A DNA stretch of 7,461 nt from an uncultured Synergistales bacterium (GCA_905233515.1 CAJOEQ010000136.1:1076-8536), one strand, 5' to 3'; shown: positions 1-6,780, counted from the stretch's first letter. Made by a program: numbers and translations. Notes: generated by a model from the letters alone, not told the origin.

Positions 1-302
1 AGCGTAAAAATTCCTATCGTGTAATATCTTCGTGTTAATCTAAAGCCTATCACTCTATATTTTTTGTCAGAAAAATGAACTCCTATTGTGCGGCGGCCTT
101 TATTGCCGAAAAATGAGCCTGTTTCTTCAATTAAGCCTATTTTTATGAAATCGTTAATAATATGTCCTACTGTAGCTTGCTTTAATCCAGTAATATTTGA
201 TAATTCTACTCGTGAGCAATTTTGAAGATGCTGCAATGATTTTAAGATTAATGCACGATTATAGATTTGTATATCTTCTTGATTCGTGCCTTTATTTTTC
301 AT
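1..302 (-). CDS. ROK-family transcriptional repressor (XylR/NagC-like), N-terminal part, cut by window edge
   Basis: This open frame starts at ATG 302 and runs off the left edge without a stop, giving 100 residues. Residues about 14-60 form a winged helix-turn-helix (NRALILKSL, then SRVELSNITGLKQATVGHII, then GLIEE). A basic GRR turn follows near 69-71, and the start of the ROK fold is seen in VIGFRLTRRYYTIGIF near 84-99. This order is typical of ROK repressors such as XylR, NagC and Mlc, which bind DNA at the N-terminus and sense sugars with the C-terminal kinase-like domain. That sensor domain lies outside the window. The only upstream purine stretch, AAAGG, is about 12 nt from the ATG, so translation may be weak. 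The gene follows the sugar operon on the same strand but is separated by a terminator. It is the obvious candidate regulator of the operon. The ligand cannot be read from this part. Confidence 0.85.
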   Translation of the reverse strand, partial: MKNKGTNQEDIQIYNRALILKSLQHLQNCSRVELSNITGLKQATVGHIINDFIKIGLIEETGSFFGNKGRRTIGVHFSDKKYRVIGFRLTRRYYTIGIFT

Positions 303-336
303 GTTTAAATTCAACCTTTCTATCAGCTGAATAAAA

Positions 337-345
337 ATTATATCA
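337..345 (-). promoter_or_regulatory. Candidate extended -10 promoter for the ROK repressor gene
   Basis: On the minus strand the sequence reads TGATATAAT, a consensus TATAAT with the TG of an extended -10 element. It ends 34 nt before the repressor ATG, giving a leader of about 28 nt. No good -35 box lies 17 bp upstream, because that position falls in the terminator stem (CGGAGG), but extended -10 promoters can do without one. The element sits directly behind the U-tract of the operon terminator. It would allow the repressor to be made when the operon is off. Motif evidence only. Confidence 0.5.
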
Positions 346-346
346 T

Positions 347-386
347 AAAAAAATAACCCCCTCCGTTTTTTATGTGCGAAAGGGGT
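347..386 (-). terminator. Rho-independent terminator of the sugar operon
   Basis: On the minus strand ACCCCTTTCG (386-377) pairs over 10 bp with CGGAGGGGGT (365-356), with two G-U pairs and no mismatch, around an 11-nt A-rich loop. The stem is followed by TA and then seven T (353-347). It begins 9 nt after the stop of the second permease. The other strand lacks a U-tract, so it should act only on leftward transcripts, ending the operon before the ROK gene. Confidence 0.9.
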
Positions 387-395
387 ATATTATTA

Positions 396-1364
396 TTACT
401 TAATTATTAAATCACGGCCACCCTTCTCGCTGTTAATGGCAACTGCAGCAATTAAGACGATTCCAAATACTACATTGTTCCAAAGGGGATCGACTCCGGC
501 CATATTCATTCCTGACGCTATAGAAATTACGGTAATAACTCCGATAAGAGTTCTTAAAGCACTTCCGCGGCCTCCGGAAAAAAGAGTCCCGCCCAGAGCA
601 ACCGACGAAATTGCCATCATGAATTTATCATCTCCTATAGCAGGGACGCTCGATTTTAATTTATAAGCGTACATAAGCCCGCCTATTGCAGCTCCTACAG
701 CACAAAGCACAAATGCCATAGTCTTAACTTTTACGGTGTCAACTCCTGCGAGTCTGGCTGCTTTCTCATTAGCTCCAATTGCAAAAATTGATTTGCCCAG
801 TGCTGTATTACGTTCAATTATTACGCAAATTAAAACTATAGCCAGCGAAATCCAGAACATTAACGGCAGACCTAAAACTATTTCAGACATCCAATTTACT
901 AGATAACGCTGCTTTAGTCCGATATTCTTTGAACCGCCGCCGGATAAAATTATTGCAACAGCCCTGTAAATGCTTTGAGCGCACAAAGTTACTATAAATG
1001 ACGGCAATTTAATTTTTGAGACTAGAGCACCGTTAAATATTCCGATCAATACTCCGAATATCAGCATTAAAATAATCATCCATTGCCCCGCGTCAGTTAT
1101 ATATAATCCTGTAATTACACAAGCCGCCGAAGCAACTGCCCCGATTGAGAGATCTATACAGCCGCTGTAAAGTACAAATCCTATTCCGCACGCCATAGGA
1201 AGTAAAGGAGCCATTTCTCTTGTTATATTTTGAATCGAATAAAGCGAAAGAAAGCTGGGATTTATAATATAAAATGCTCCGACAACAATTACCGCGCTAA
1301 AAATATAAATATTCTGCGTCAAGAAATTACGCCACGAAAATTTGCCTGTTTCGGTCTTCTGCAT
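396..1364 (-). CDS. Sugar ABC transporter permease, second subunit (RbsC/XylH-like, BPD_transp_2 family)
   Basis: This 322-residue inner-membrane subunit belongs to a CUT2-type sugar importer. It is strongly hydrophobic, with roughly eight to ten membrane spans. It carries three family landmarks: GCIDLSIG at about 68-75, the cytoplasmic coupling loop AIGANEKAARLAGV at about 195-208, and LGGTLFSGGRGS at about 257-268. Its length is normal for RbsC-type permeases. The ATG has an AGGAGG 10 nt upstream and lies 23 nt after the ATPase stop, so it is cotranscribed with the ATPase. It is clearly different in sequence from the first permease of the operon, so the pore is probably a heterodimer, as in LsrC/LsrD or RhaP/RhaQ, rather than an RbsC homodimer. 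It is the last gene of the operon. Family call is firm; the substrate is unknown. Confidence 0.93.
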   Translation of the reverse strand: MQKTETGKFSWRNFLTQNIYIFSAVIVVGAFYIINPSFLSLYSIQNITREMAPLLPMACGIGFVLYSGCIDLSIGAVASAACVITGLYITDAGQWMIILMLIFGVLIGIFNGALVSKIKLPSFIVTLCAQSIYRAVAIILSGGGSKNIGLKQRYLVNWMSEIVLGLPLMFWISLAIVLICVIIERNTALGKSIFAIGANEKAARLAGVDTVKVKTMAFVLCAVGAAIGGLMYAYKLKSSVPAIGDDKFMMAISSVALGGTLFSGGRGSALRTLIGVITVISIASGMNMAGVDPLWNNVVFGIVLIAAVAINSEKGGRDLIIK

Positions 1365-1387
1365 AATTATTTTTCCTCCTTCTTTCT

Positions 1388-2914
1388 CTATAACATAAGC
1401 CTGACGACATCAACCTGAGCAGGTTTATTATCGGCTGGGCAGTCAAATTCACCGCAAACAAGTCCGTCTTTCATTACGATAACTCTACTTGCGACTCCTA
1501 AGCATTCATCAAGAGTATCTCCCATGAGCAGCACAGAAAAGCCCTTCTCTGTAATATCTCGTATCAATGAGTAAATATCGCCTTTTGCGCCAATGTCAAC
1601 GCCTCTAGTCGGATGATCAAGAATTAATATAGGGCATTCACTGTCTAAGACTCTTGCAAAAATAACTTTTTGAGCGTTACCGCCTGAAAGATTTGATATT
1701 CTCTGAGAGACTCCGACACATTTTATTGACAGTTCATTAACCCATTTTCTAGCGTTTGAATCTTGACGAATATTTGAGATAAGCCCGTATTTTGCATTTC
1801 TCTTGTAATTTGAGACTGATACATTTTCAGAAATTGATAAAATCCCGATAATTCCCTCATCTCGTCTATCTTTAGGAACTGATAAAATCCCGGCTTTTCG
1901 GGCATCACTGGGAGACGCAAATTTTACAGGTTTGCCGCCGATTTTCAATATTCCGCTTGTACTGGCCATATCACCGCTTATGACTGCGCAGACATCTTCT
2001 TTTCCTGAACCTTCAACGCCGCAAAGTCCTAACACTTCACCTTTATATAATTTAAATGATACGTCTTTGAATGATCCGAACATGCTCAAATTTTCGACTT
2101 CAAGCACTACATCTTTTGTCGGAACAGTCTGCCGCCCTGATACATAATATTCTCCGTTAGTTTCGCGGCCTACCATTTTTTCATATAATAAATATTCGTC
2201 TGCTCCTTCTGTCTTTACTTCTGCGGTTTGATGACCGTCTTTAAATACATAAATTCTATCAGTTATCTCTAATACTTCCTGAAGACGGTGCGAAATAAAA
2301 ATTACAGAGTTCCCGCGTTCCTTCATTTGCCGGACTTTCTCGAATAATACCGCCATTTCAGAATCAGATAATACTGTAGTAGGCTCATCGAGTAAAATTA
2401 AAGCTCTGTCATTAGCAGTCTCTGAGACAATATCAAGAACTTTTGTGATTTCTACCATTTGACGCATTGCAAAAGTTATATCGCGGATTTTTGCTTTAGG
2501 TGAAATATCTTTCAGTCCCATAGTATCAAGAACTTCTCTAGCTTTAGCGTTCATTTTGCCCCAGTTCACAAGCCCAGCCGTTGAGAAATCTTTTTCACGT
2601 CCGAGATAAATATTTTGTGCGACTGTCAGATTACTTATTAGTGATTGCTCCTGAAAGACCATGCCGACTCCCTGATGATTAGCGTCAATCATTGAAAATG
2701 GCTTGAATGGCTTTCCGTTCATTTCCATAGTGCCGGTTGATGGAGTTTCGACTCCCGCTATGATTTTCAAGAGAGTTGATTTCCCTGCGCCGTTTTCTCC
2801 TATAAGTCCTATTACTTCGCCGCGCCTGATTTCGATATTTATTCCCTGAAGGACTGTATTAACTCCGTAAACTTTGCCGATATTATTAGTCGTAAATAAA
2901 ATTTCATTATTCAT
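1388..2914 (-). CDS. Sugar ABC transporter ATP-binding protein with two ABC domains (RbsA/XylG/MglA-like)
   Basis: This 508-residue protein energises the importer from the cytoplasmic face and has the normal length for the family. Domain 1 has Walker A GENGAGKST (39-47), a Q-loop at VFQEQ (86-90), a degenerate signature around ITFAMRQ (146-152), Walker B LILLDEPT (172-179, catalytic E177) and H-loop H209. Domain 2 has a reduced Walker A GVEGSGKED (299-307), an intact signature LSGGN (409-413) and Walker B PILILDHPT (428-436), where His434 replaces the usual catalytic Glu. One composite ATP site (domain 1 Walker motifs with domain 2 LSGGN) therefore looks competent and the other degenerate, an asymmetry known in this family. 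The start is ATG 2914 with AAGGAG 8 nt upstream. That binding site overlaps the stop of the preceding permease, which suggests translational coupling. Confidence 0.95.
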   Translation of the reverse strand: MNNEILFTTNNIGKVYGVNTVLQGINIEIRRGEVIGLIGENGAGKSTLLKIIAGVETPSTGTMEMNGKPFKPFSMIDANHQGVGMVFQEQSLISNLTVAQNIYLGREKDFSTAGLVNWGKMNAKAREVLDTMGLKDISPKAKIRDITFAMRQMVEITKVLDIVSETANDRALILLDEPTTVLSDSEMAVLFEKVRQMKERGNSVIFISHRLQEVLEITDRIYVFKDGHQTAEVKTEGADEYLLYEKMVGRETNGEYYVSGRQTVPTKDVVLEVENLSMFGSFKDVSFKLYKGEVLGLCGVEGSGKEDVCAVISGDMASTSGILKIGGKPVKFASPSDARKAGILSVPKDRRDEGIIGILSISENVSVSNYKRNAKYGLISNIRQDSNARKWVNELSIKCVGVSQRISNLSGGNAQKVIFARVLDSECPILILDHPTRGVDIGAKGDIYSLIRDITEKGFSVLLMGDTLDECLGVASRVIVMKDGLVCGEFDCPADNKPAQVDVVRLML

Positions 2915-2926
2915 GATTTATTCTCC

Positions 2927-3790
2927 TTACTTAGCAATTGTTTTACGGTCTCTTGTGAGAGTGAGTGCAACGGCTACAATAATAATAATTCCAAGTATGG
3001 CCTTCTTATAATCCGCAGGAACTTGTATAATCGTCAAGAAATTCAAGAGTTCCATATATATCAAAGTCCCGACCATAGTCTGAAGCATTCCGCCCTTCCC
3101 GCCTGCCAGTGAAGTACCGCCTACTACAAGAGCTGTTATACATGGGAACATTTGATCCGTGCCGAGTGAGACCTGACCAAGTTTTAATCTTATGAGAGCG
3201 AGGACTCCTGCAAGACTTGCAGCAAAACTTGAGAGTACAAAAACTTGAATCGTTACTTTAGTTACGTTAATTCCCGATGCTTTGGCGGCGGCCTCATTAT
3301 CACCGATTGCATATACAGCTCGTCCGAATGCCGTGTAATTAAGAATTATACAGCACACAGCAAAAAATAATATTGCAATCCAAGTTATTAACGGAATATT
3401 CAAGAATGAGGCTTGAGACGCGTCAATTATCCATTGAGCTTTTGCAGTTGCCGGCTGACTGTGATAGAGCAAAACCGCAATCCCTGCCGCTATAGTCCCT
3501 GTAGCATAAGTTATTATAAATGTCGCTATTCTTAATTTTACGTGAAGAATTCCGGTTATCAGCCCGAAAATAAGACCTACAATTATGGGAATAATTACGC
3601 CTAAAACTCCGTAGTCATTAGCATTTCTTGAATTCAAGACGAGAAGAGCAATACTTGACCCGACTAAACCCATAACGCCTTCAACTGATAAATCAATTCG
3701 TCCGATTAATAATACAAAAGTTAAACCTGTCGCGAGAGTAAGAGGTACTGCCATTTGACCGAGAATATTTGATAAATTTCTCATTGTCAT
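2927..3790 (-). CDS. Sugar ABC transporter permease, first subunit (RbsC/XylH-like); main part after an apparent frameshift
   Basis: This frame encodes 287 residues of a BPD_transp_2 permease, the partner of the second permease in the same importer. Landmarks are GRIDLSVEG (30-38), the coupling loop AIGDNEAAAKASGI (161-174) and VGGTSLAGGKGG (223-234). It is shorter than the 322-residue paralogue because the first membrane span is missing. That span is encoded just upstream in another frame. The nominal ATG at 3790 has no ribosome binding site in front of it, whereas a good AAAGGAGG precedes the upstream fragment. This frame is therefore probably the body of one gene starting at about 3926 that was split by a small frameshifting change near 3770-3780. 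Reinitiation at 3790 to give a shortened permease, or a sequencing or assembly error, are the alternatives. The gene ends 12 nt before the ATPase start. Confidence 0.85.
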   Translation of the reverse strand: MTMRNLSNILGQMAVPLTLATGLTFVLLIGRIDLSVEGVMGLVGSSIALLVLNSRNANDYGVLGVIIPIIVGLIFGLITGILHVKLRIATFIITYATGTIAAGIAVLLYHSQPATAKAQWIIDASQASFLNIPLITWIAILFFAVCCIILNYTAFGRAVYAIGDNEAAAKASGINVTKVTIQVFVLSSFAASLAGVLALIRLKLGQVSLGTDQMFPCITALVVGGTSLAGGKGGMLQTMVGTLIYMELLNFLTIIQVPADYKKAILGIIIIVAVALTLTRDRKTIAK

Positions 3791-3926
3791 ATAGCGAAAA
3801 GCCTATAGTCATTACAGCAAGCAATATCATAGGAGCATATACGCGCATGAGACTGCTACGAGCTTCTCTCTCGACTTTACAGACAAATTCTTCTGCTACA
3901 GTCATATTATTTTTATTTGCTGACAT
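3693..3926 (-). pseudogene. N-terminal fragment of the first sugar permease, out of frame with its body
   Basis: From ATG 3926 the frame encodes 77 residues. Residues 1-28 are a charged cytoplasmic leader, and about 29-45 form a hydrophobic span (YAPMILLAVMTIGFSLY) matching membrane span 1 of the second permease. After DNEKF (residue 51, codon at 3774-3776) the sequence loses permease character and reaches a stop at 3693, while the rest of the permease continues in a neighbouring frame. Permease content thus switches frame at about 3770-3780. AAAGGAGG (3940-3947) is 13 nt from this ATG. An in-frame TTG at 3935 lies only 4 nt from it and is a possible but less likely start. Taken alone this peptide would not be functional. 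Confidence 0.75.
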
Positions 3927-3955
3927 AATTAACAAATTTCCTCCTTTCAAATTAT

Positions 3956-4011
3956 AAGGCGGCTTACTCTAAATTAAGATTAATATATATAATTTAAAAG
4001 CAAGTCGCCTT
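3956..4011 (-). promoter_or_regulatory. Long intercistronic hairpin between the binding-protein gene and the first permease
   Basis: On the minus strand AAGGCGACTTGCT (4011-3999) pairs with AGTAAGCCGCCTT (3968-3956) over 13 positions, with one A-C mismatch and one G-U pair. Inside it TAAATTA pairs with TAATTTA over a further 7 bp, leaving a small AT-rich loop. No clean U-run follows (ATAATTT), so it is more likely an mRNA 3'-end stabiliser or partial terminator than a full stop. Such hairpins after a binding-protein gene keep its mRNA abundant relative to the membrane genes. The structure is read from the sequence; the role is inferred from comparable operons such as malE-malF. Confidence 0.7.
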
Positions 4012-4070
4012 TAACAAAATTTAATTTATTTGATGTTTGCAATATTTAAAGTATAAACCTTTGCAATACC

Positions 4071-5132
4071 TTATTTTTTCTCGGCATTTTCTGCTTTCTC
4101 AGCGTCTGCAAAAGTGGCATAACCGGCAACTACACAATATGATAAATTGTCATAATCATATTTAGGCATTCCATCAATGAACATAGCTTTATATTCTTTT
4201 ACGTTATCAGCTGTAATGAGTTCGGCTTTTGTCTTAATAACAGGTTTATCAAAAGTTGCACCCTTTGCTGCCTGATAAGCATAAGACGCTCCATATCCCA
4301 TAAGGAGATAACCGTTATTTGCAATTGTGCATGTCATATCGCCGGCCTCAATAGCTTCATAAGCTGCAGCAATTCCATCACAGCCGCATACAAGGATTTT
4401 GCCGTTTTTCTTGTCAAGTTTTAAAGCCTCAACAGCTCCGAGTGCCATTGTGTCATTTGCTGACCAGATAGCGTCAATATCGTTATAAGTTGACAGCCAT
4501 GTTTGAGTGAAAGTCATTGCCTGATCTTGAGACCATGAAGCAACTTGCATATCAACTAGTTTAATTCCCGGATATTCAGCAAGAGCCTTTAAGAATCCTG
4601 CATAACGATTAGCCGCTGAGTCTTCTCCCTGAGTTCCATAGAGTGCGCAGACTTTCCCCTTCCCGCCCATTTTCTCGAATAAAGTTTTTGCAGTATTATA
4701 TCCTGCTAAAATGTCATCGGGTGAAAGGTGAACTACAAAACTTTTCCATTCTGAAGGTTCTAGCTCATCAGCATGATGCCAAAGAATTGTTACTTTACAG
4801 CCGGCCTCTTCGCAGACTTCAATAATATTAGCTGTATTTGCTTTTGAGGCTGGATCAGTAACAAAAATTGCGCTGTCTCCATATTGAGCGATAAAATCAC
4901 GGATTGCCTGAATTTCTCTGTTGTCATCGCCTTCAGTTGCTAAAATCTGATAATCGACATCATCTTTTGAGTTCGCAAAAAGAATACCGCCGTTAGCTTC
5001 CTGAGCCCAGAATTCATTATCCAGAGAATGAACAAGAATACCGAGATGCCATTTTTTCCCCGAATCAGCAGCGAAAGAACACGAAGATACTACCATAACT
5101 AAAACCATTACGAGCGCGAGAATCTTTTTCAT
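4071..5132 (-). CDS. Sugar ABC transporter substrate-binding protein (periplasmic-binding-protein 4 type, RbsB/XylF-like)
   Basis: This 353-residue exported protein captures the sugar and delivers it to the permeases. It begins with KK and a hydrophobic leader to about residue 17. The next residues, SSCSFAAD (16-23), can be read as a lipobox with Cys18 or as an SPase I site after SFA. The mature part follows the two-lobe sugar-binding fold: an opening strand GILVHSLDNEFWAQEANGG (31-49), NREIQAIRDFIAQYGDSAIFVT with the quasi-repeat typical of RbsB, a WSANDTMALGAVEAL segment in the second lobe, and a short charged C-terminal tail (ENAEKK). Length is normal for the family. ATG 5132 has AGGAGG 8 nt upstream, a strong site. 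A GNRA hairpin precedes it and a long hairpin follows it. The sugar cannot be named from sequence; pentose or a related sugar is suggested by the neighbouring kinase. Confidence 0.93.
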   Translation of the reverse strand: MKKILALVMVLVMVVSSCSFAADSGKKWHLGILVHSLDNEFWAQEANGGILFANSKDDVDYQILATEGDDNREIQAIRDFIAQYGDSAIFVTDPASKANTANIIEVCEEAGCKVTILWHHADELEPSEWKSFVVHLSPDDILAGYNTAKTLFEKMGGKGKVCALYGTQGEDSAANRYAGFLKALAEYPGIKLVDMQVASWSQDQAMTFTQTWLSTYNDIDAIWSANDTMALGAVEALKLDKKNGKILVCGCDGIAAAYEAIEAGDMTCTIANNGYLLMGYGASYAYQAAKGATFDKPVIKTKAELITADNVKEYKAMFIDGMPKYDYDNLSYCVVAGYATFADAEKAENAEKK

Positions 5133-5168
5133 AAAGAATTCCTCCTACTATAAATATATATAAATTAA

Positions 5169-5182
5169 GAGCATTTCTGCTC
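5169..5182 (-). promoter_or_regulatory. Small GNRA-loop hairpin between the kinase and binding-protein genes
   Basis: The minus-strand transcript would contain GAGCA, a GAAA tetraloop, then TGCTC: a 5-bp stem capped by a stable GNRA loop. It starts 3 nt after the kinase stop and is followed by an AU-rich stretch leading to the AGGAGG of the binding-protein gene. It lacks a continuous U-run, so it is not a convincing terminator. It may mark an mRNA processing or stability boundary at the 5' side of the binding-protein message. Role is inferred. Confidence 0.45.
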
Positions 5183-5185
5183 AAT

Positions 5186-6682
5186 TTACACACTAATACG
5201 CCTAAAAATTTCTTTATTTTGCTGATAAATATCTCTAAAAATTGGATATGCTTTTTTGTAGACAGCTACATTTTCAGATTTAGGGTGAAAAACTTTTGAA
5301 GGTTCTTTCACGCATTCTCCACAAGCTGACTCAAAATCAGTGAAATATCCTGCTCCTACTGCCGCAGTAATTGCCGCTCCTAAACATGCCTGCTCAACTG
5401 AAGAACTGCGATAAACATCACGCCCGAAAATATCAGCTTGAATTTGCAGCCACTCATTACTACGCGCCCCGCCTCCTGCCGCAATAATACGATCACATTT
5501 TGCGCCGATTTCTAACAAAACATTTAGACAGTCATTTAATGCAAATGCGACTCCTTCCATGACAGCACGTTCAAATTCAGGCCGCCCGTGTCCAAGTGTC
5601 AAACCGAAAAAAACCCCGCGAGCTTTAGAATCCATATGAGGAGTCCTTTCTCCTGATAAATAAGGCAAAAAGAAAAGTCCATTACAGCCAGCGGGAGTCT
5701 CAGCAATATTTTTATTTACAGTCTCGTAATCATTCTCATTCAAAATCTGTTTAACGATCCATTTGAGAGCGACTCCACCGTTAAGACAGGCTGCCATTAA
5801 GTTCCAGCGATTAGGGATGACATGAGCAAAAGTATTCATTCTCATTTTTGAATCAAATAAAAGAGTCTTAGAAGTCGTAGAAATTTGCCCCGCTGTACCT
5901 ATATTTGACGCAAAAACTCCCTCGCTTATGATTCCATTGCCTATTGACTGCATGAAAGAATCTCCGCCGCCGTTTATTATGATTGTGCCTTCAGAGAGTC
6001 CCGTTTCTCTTGCAGCTTTACTCGTAATATTTCCTACAATGTGAGTAGACGAGAAACATTCAGGCAAAATATCTTCATTGAGTCCCAGTTTTGCAAGAAC
6101 AGGAGAAGCCCAGCACAATTTTTTATTATTGAAAGCGAGACTTCCTGCCGCATCAGAATAATCCGTAGTGATTCTCCCTGAAAGTCTATATTTTATGTAA
6201 TCTTTAGGGAGAATTGCATATTTTATTTTTGTGTAAATTTCGGGATTATTAATCTTCAGCCAGTAAAGTGTACCAATCATAAAACCTGCTGAAATTCGAT
6301 TTTGAGTGTTAGCTAAAATTTCATTTTCTCCGACAATTTTATATATTTCGTTTATGACTTTTTCGGAGCGTTGATCCATCCAGATTATAGAATTCATTAC
6401 GAGATTAAAATTTTCGTCAAGAGCGACTAATCCATGCATTTGACCTGAAAAACTTAGAGCGATTATTTGTTTAGGATCAATTTTTGATTTTGACAAAACT
6501 CGGCGAATTGCTGAAATAGTTTTCTCGTACCAGATTTCAGGGTTTTGTTCAGCATATCCAGTGTTAGGAATTATTACGTCATAATTCTCACCTTCTGAAT
6601 AATATAAATTATTCTCAAAATCAGCAATAAAAGCCTTGACGCTCGACGTGCCTAAATCTATACTCATGAAATACTTACTCAT
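5186..6682 (-). CDS. xylB: FGGY-family carbohydrate kinase, xylulokinase type
   Basis: This 498-residue cytoplasmic kinase probably phosphorylates D-xylulose, or a related ketose or polyol, with ATP. The N-terminal ATP/sugar fold opens with SIDLGTSSVKA (7-17, Asp9). The substrate loop SFSGQMHG (77-84, Met82-His83) is the form seen in xylulokinases. GGGDSF (238-243) carries the likely catalytic base Asp241. The C-terminal domain has YLSGERTPH (341-349), then ARGVFFGL (354-361), and the second FGGY signature GGGARSNEWLQIQADIFG (403-420). Length is usual for XylB. ATG 6682 is preceded by GGAGG 5 nt upstream. It is the first gene behind a consensus promoter and heads the transporter genes. No xylose isomerase is in the window, so the true substrate may be a ketose taken up directly or another sugar. 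The gene symbol is by motif only. Confidence 0.85.
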   Translation of the reverse strand: MSKYFMSIDLGTSSVKAFIADFENNLYYSEGENYDVIIPNTGYAEQNPEIWYEKTISAIRRVLSKSKIDPKQIIALSFSGQMHGLVALDENFNLVMNSIIWMDQRSEKVINEIYKIVGENEILANTQNRISAGFMIGTLYWLKINNPEIYTKIKYAILPKDYIKYRLSGRITTDYSDAAGSLAFNNKKLCWASPVLAKLGLNEDILPECFSSTHIVGNITSKAARETGLSEGTIIINGGGDSFMQSIGNGIISEGVFASNIGTAGQISTTSKTLLFDSKMRMNTFAHVIPNRWNLMAACLNGGVALKWIVKQILNENDYETVNKNIAETPAGCNGLFFLPYLSGERTPHMDSKARGVFFGLTLGHGRPEFERAVMEGVAFALNDCLNVLLEIGAKCDRIIAAGGGARSNEWLQIQADIFGRDVYRSSSVEQACLGAAITAAVGAGYFTDFESACGECVKEPSKVFHPKSENVAVYKKAYPIFRDIYQQNKEIFRRISV

Positions 6683-6730
6683 AAGTGCCTCCGTTTAAAT
6701 ATTTTATATAAAGTTTTTCAGGATAAGACA

Positions 6731-6758
6731 ATTATAACTATAAAAAATTTATTGTCAA
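6731..6758 (-). promoter_or_regulatory. Consensus sigma-70/sigma-A promoter for the kinase-transporter operon
   Basis: On the minus strand TTGACA (6758-6753) and TATAAT (6736-6731) are both perfect consensus boxes, separated by 16 bp. The start point would fall near 6724, giving a leader of about 40 nt to the kinase ATG with GGAGG in place. Such a strong core promoter normally needs a repressor, which fits the ROK regulator at the end of the operon. The 6+6 inverted repeat GACAAT/ATTGTC (6756-6727) covers part of both boxes. Confidence 0.8.
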
Positions 6759-6765
6759 TATATAA

Positions 6766-6780
6766 TTAAATTGAATTTAA
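6766..6780. promoter_or_regulatory. 15-bp perfect palindrome upstream of the operon promoter, candidate operator
   Basis: TTAAATT-G-AATTTAA is a perfect inverted repeat with 7-bp arms around one base. It sits between the deoC stop codon and the -35 box, ending 7 bp from that box. Its AT-rich symmetry resembles the loose operators of ROK repressors such as NagC and Mlc. Because the spacer is very AT-rich, chance symmetry is possible. Confidence 0.4.

Noticed and set aside
146..159. cre-like sequence TGAAATCGTTAATA
   Set aside because: It lies inside the repressor coding region, matches the CcpA site only in part, and is not near a promoter of the operon.
1835..1892. Direct repeat TGATAAAATCCCG at 1835-1847 and 1880-1892
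   Set aside because: Both copies lie in the ATPase gene and encode the residues GILS 15 codons apart in a conserved region of the family. This looks like coincident codon choice, not a mobile or regulatory repeat.
1723..1920. Minus-strand short open frame inside the ATPase gene
   Set aside because: It overlaps the second ABC domain in another frame and shows no independent protein character.
1932..2147. Plus-strand open frame opposite the ATPase, and similar ones at 436-666, 1230-1418, 3769-3957 and 4643-4825
   Set aside because: They lie antisense to well-supported genes, have no good ribosome binding site or recognisable domain, and are explained by the codon bias of the real strand.
3927..4070. 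Possible internal promoter in the spacer before the first permease
   Set aside because: Several TATA-like stretches exist in this AT-rich spacer, but none has a convincing -35 box at 16-18 bp.
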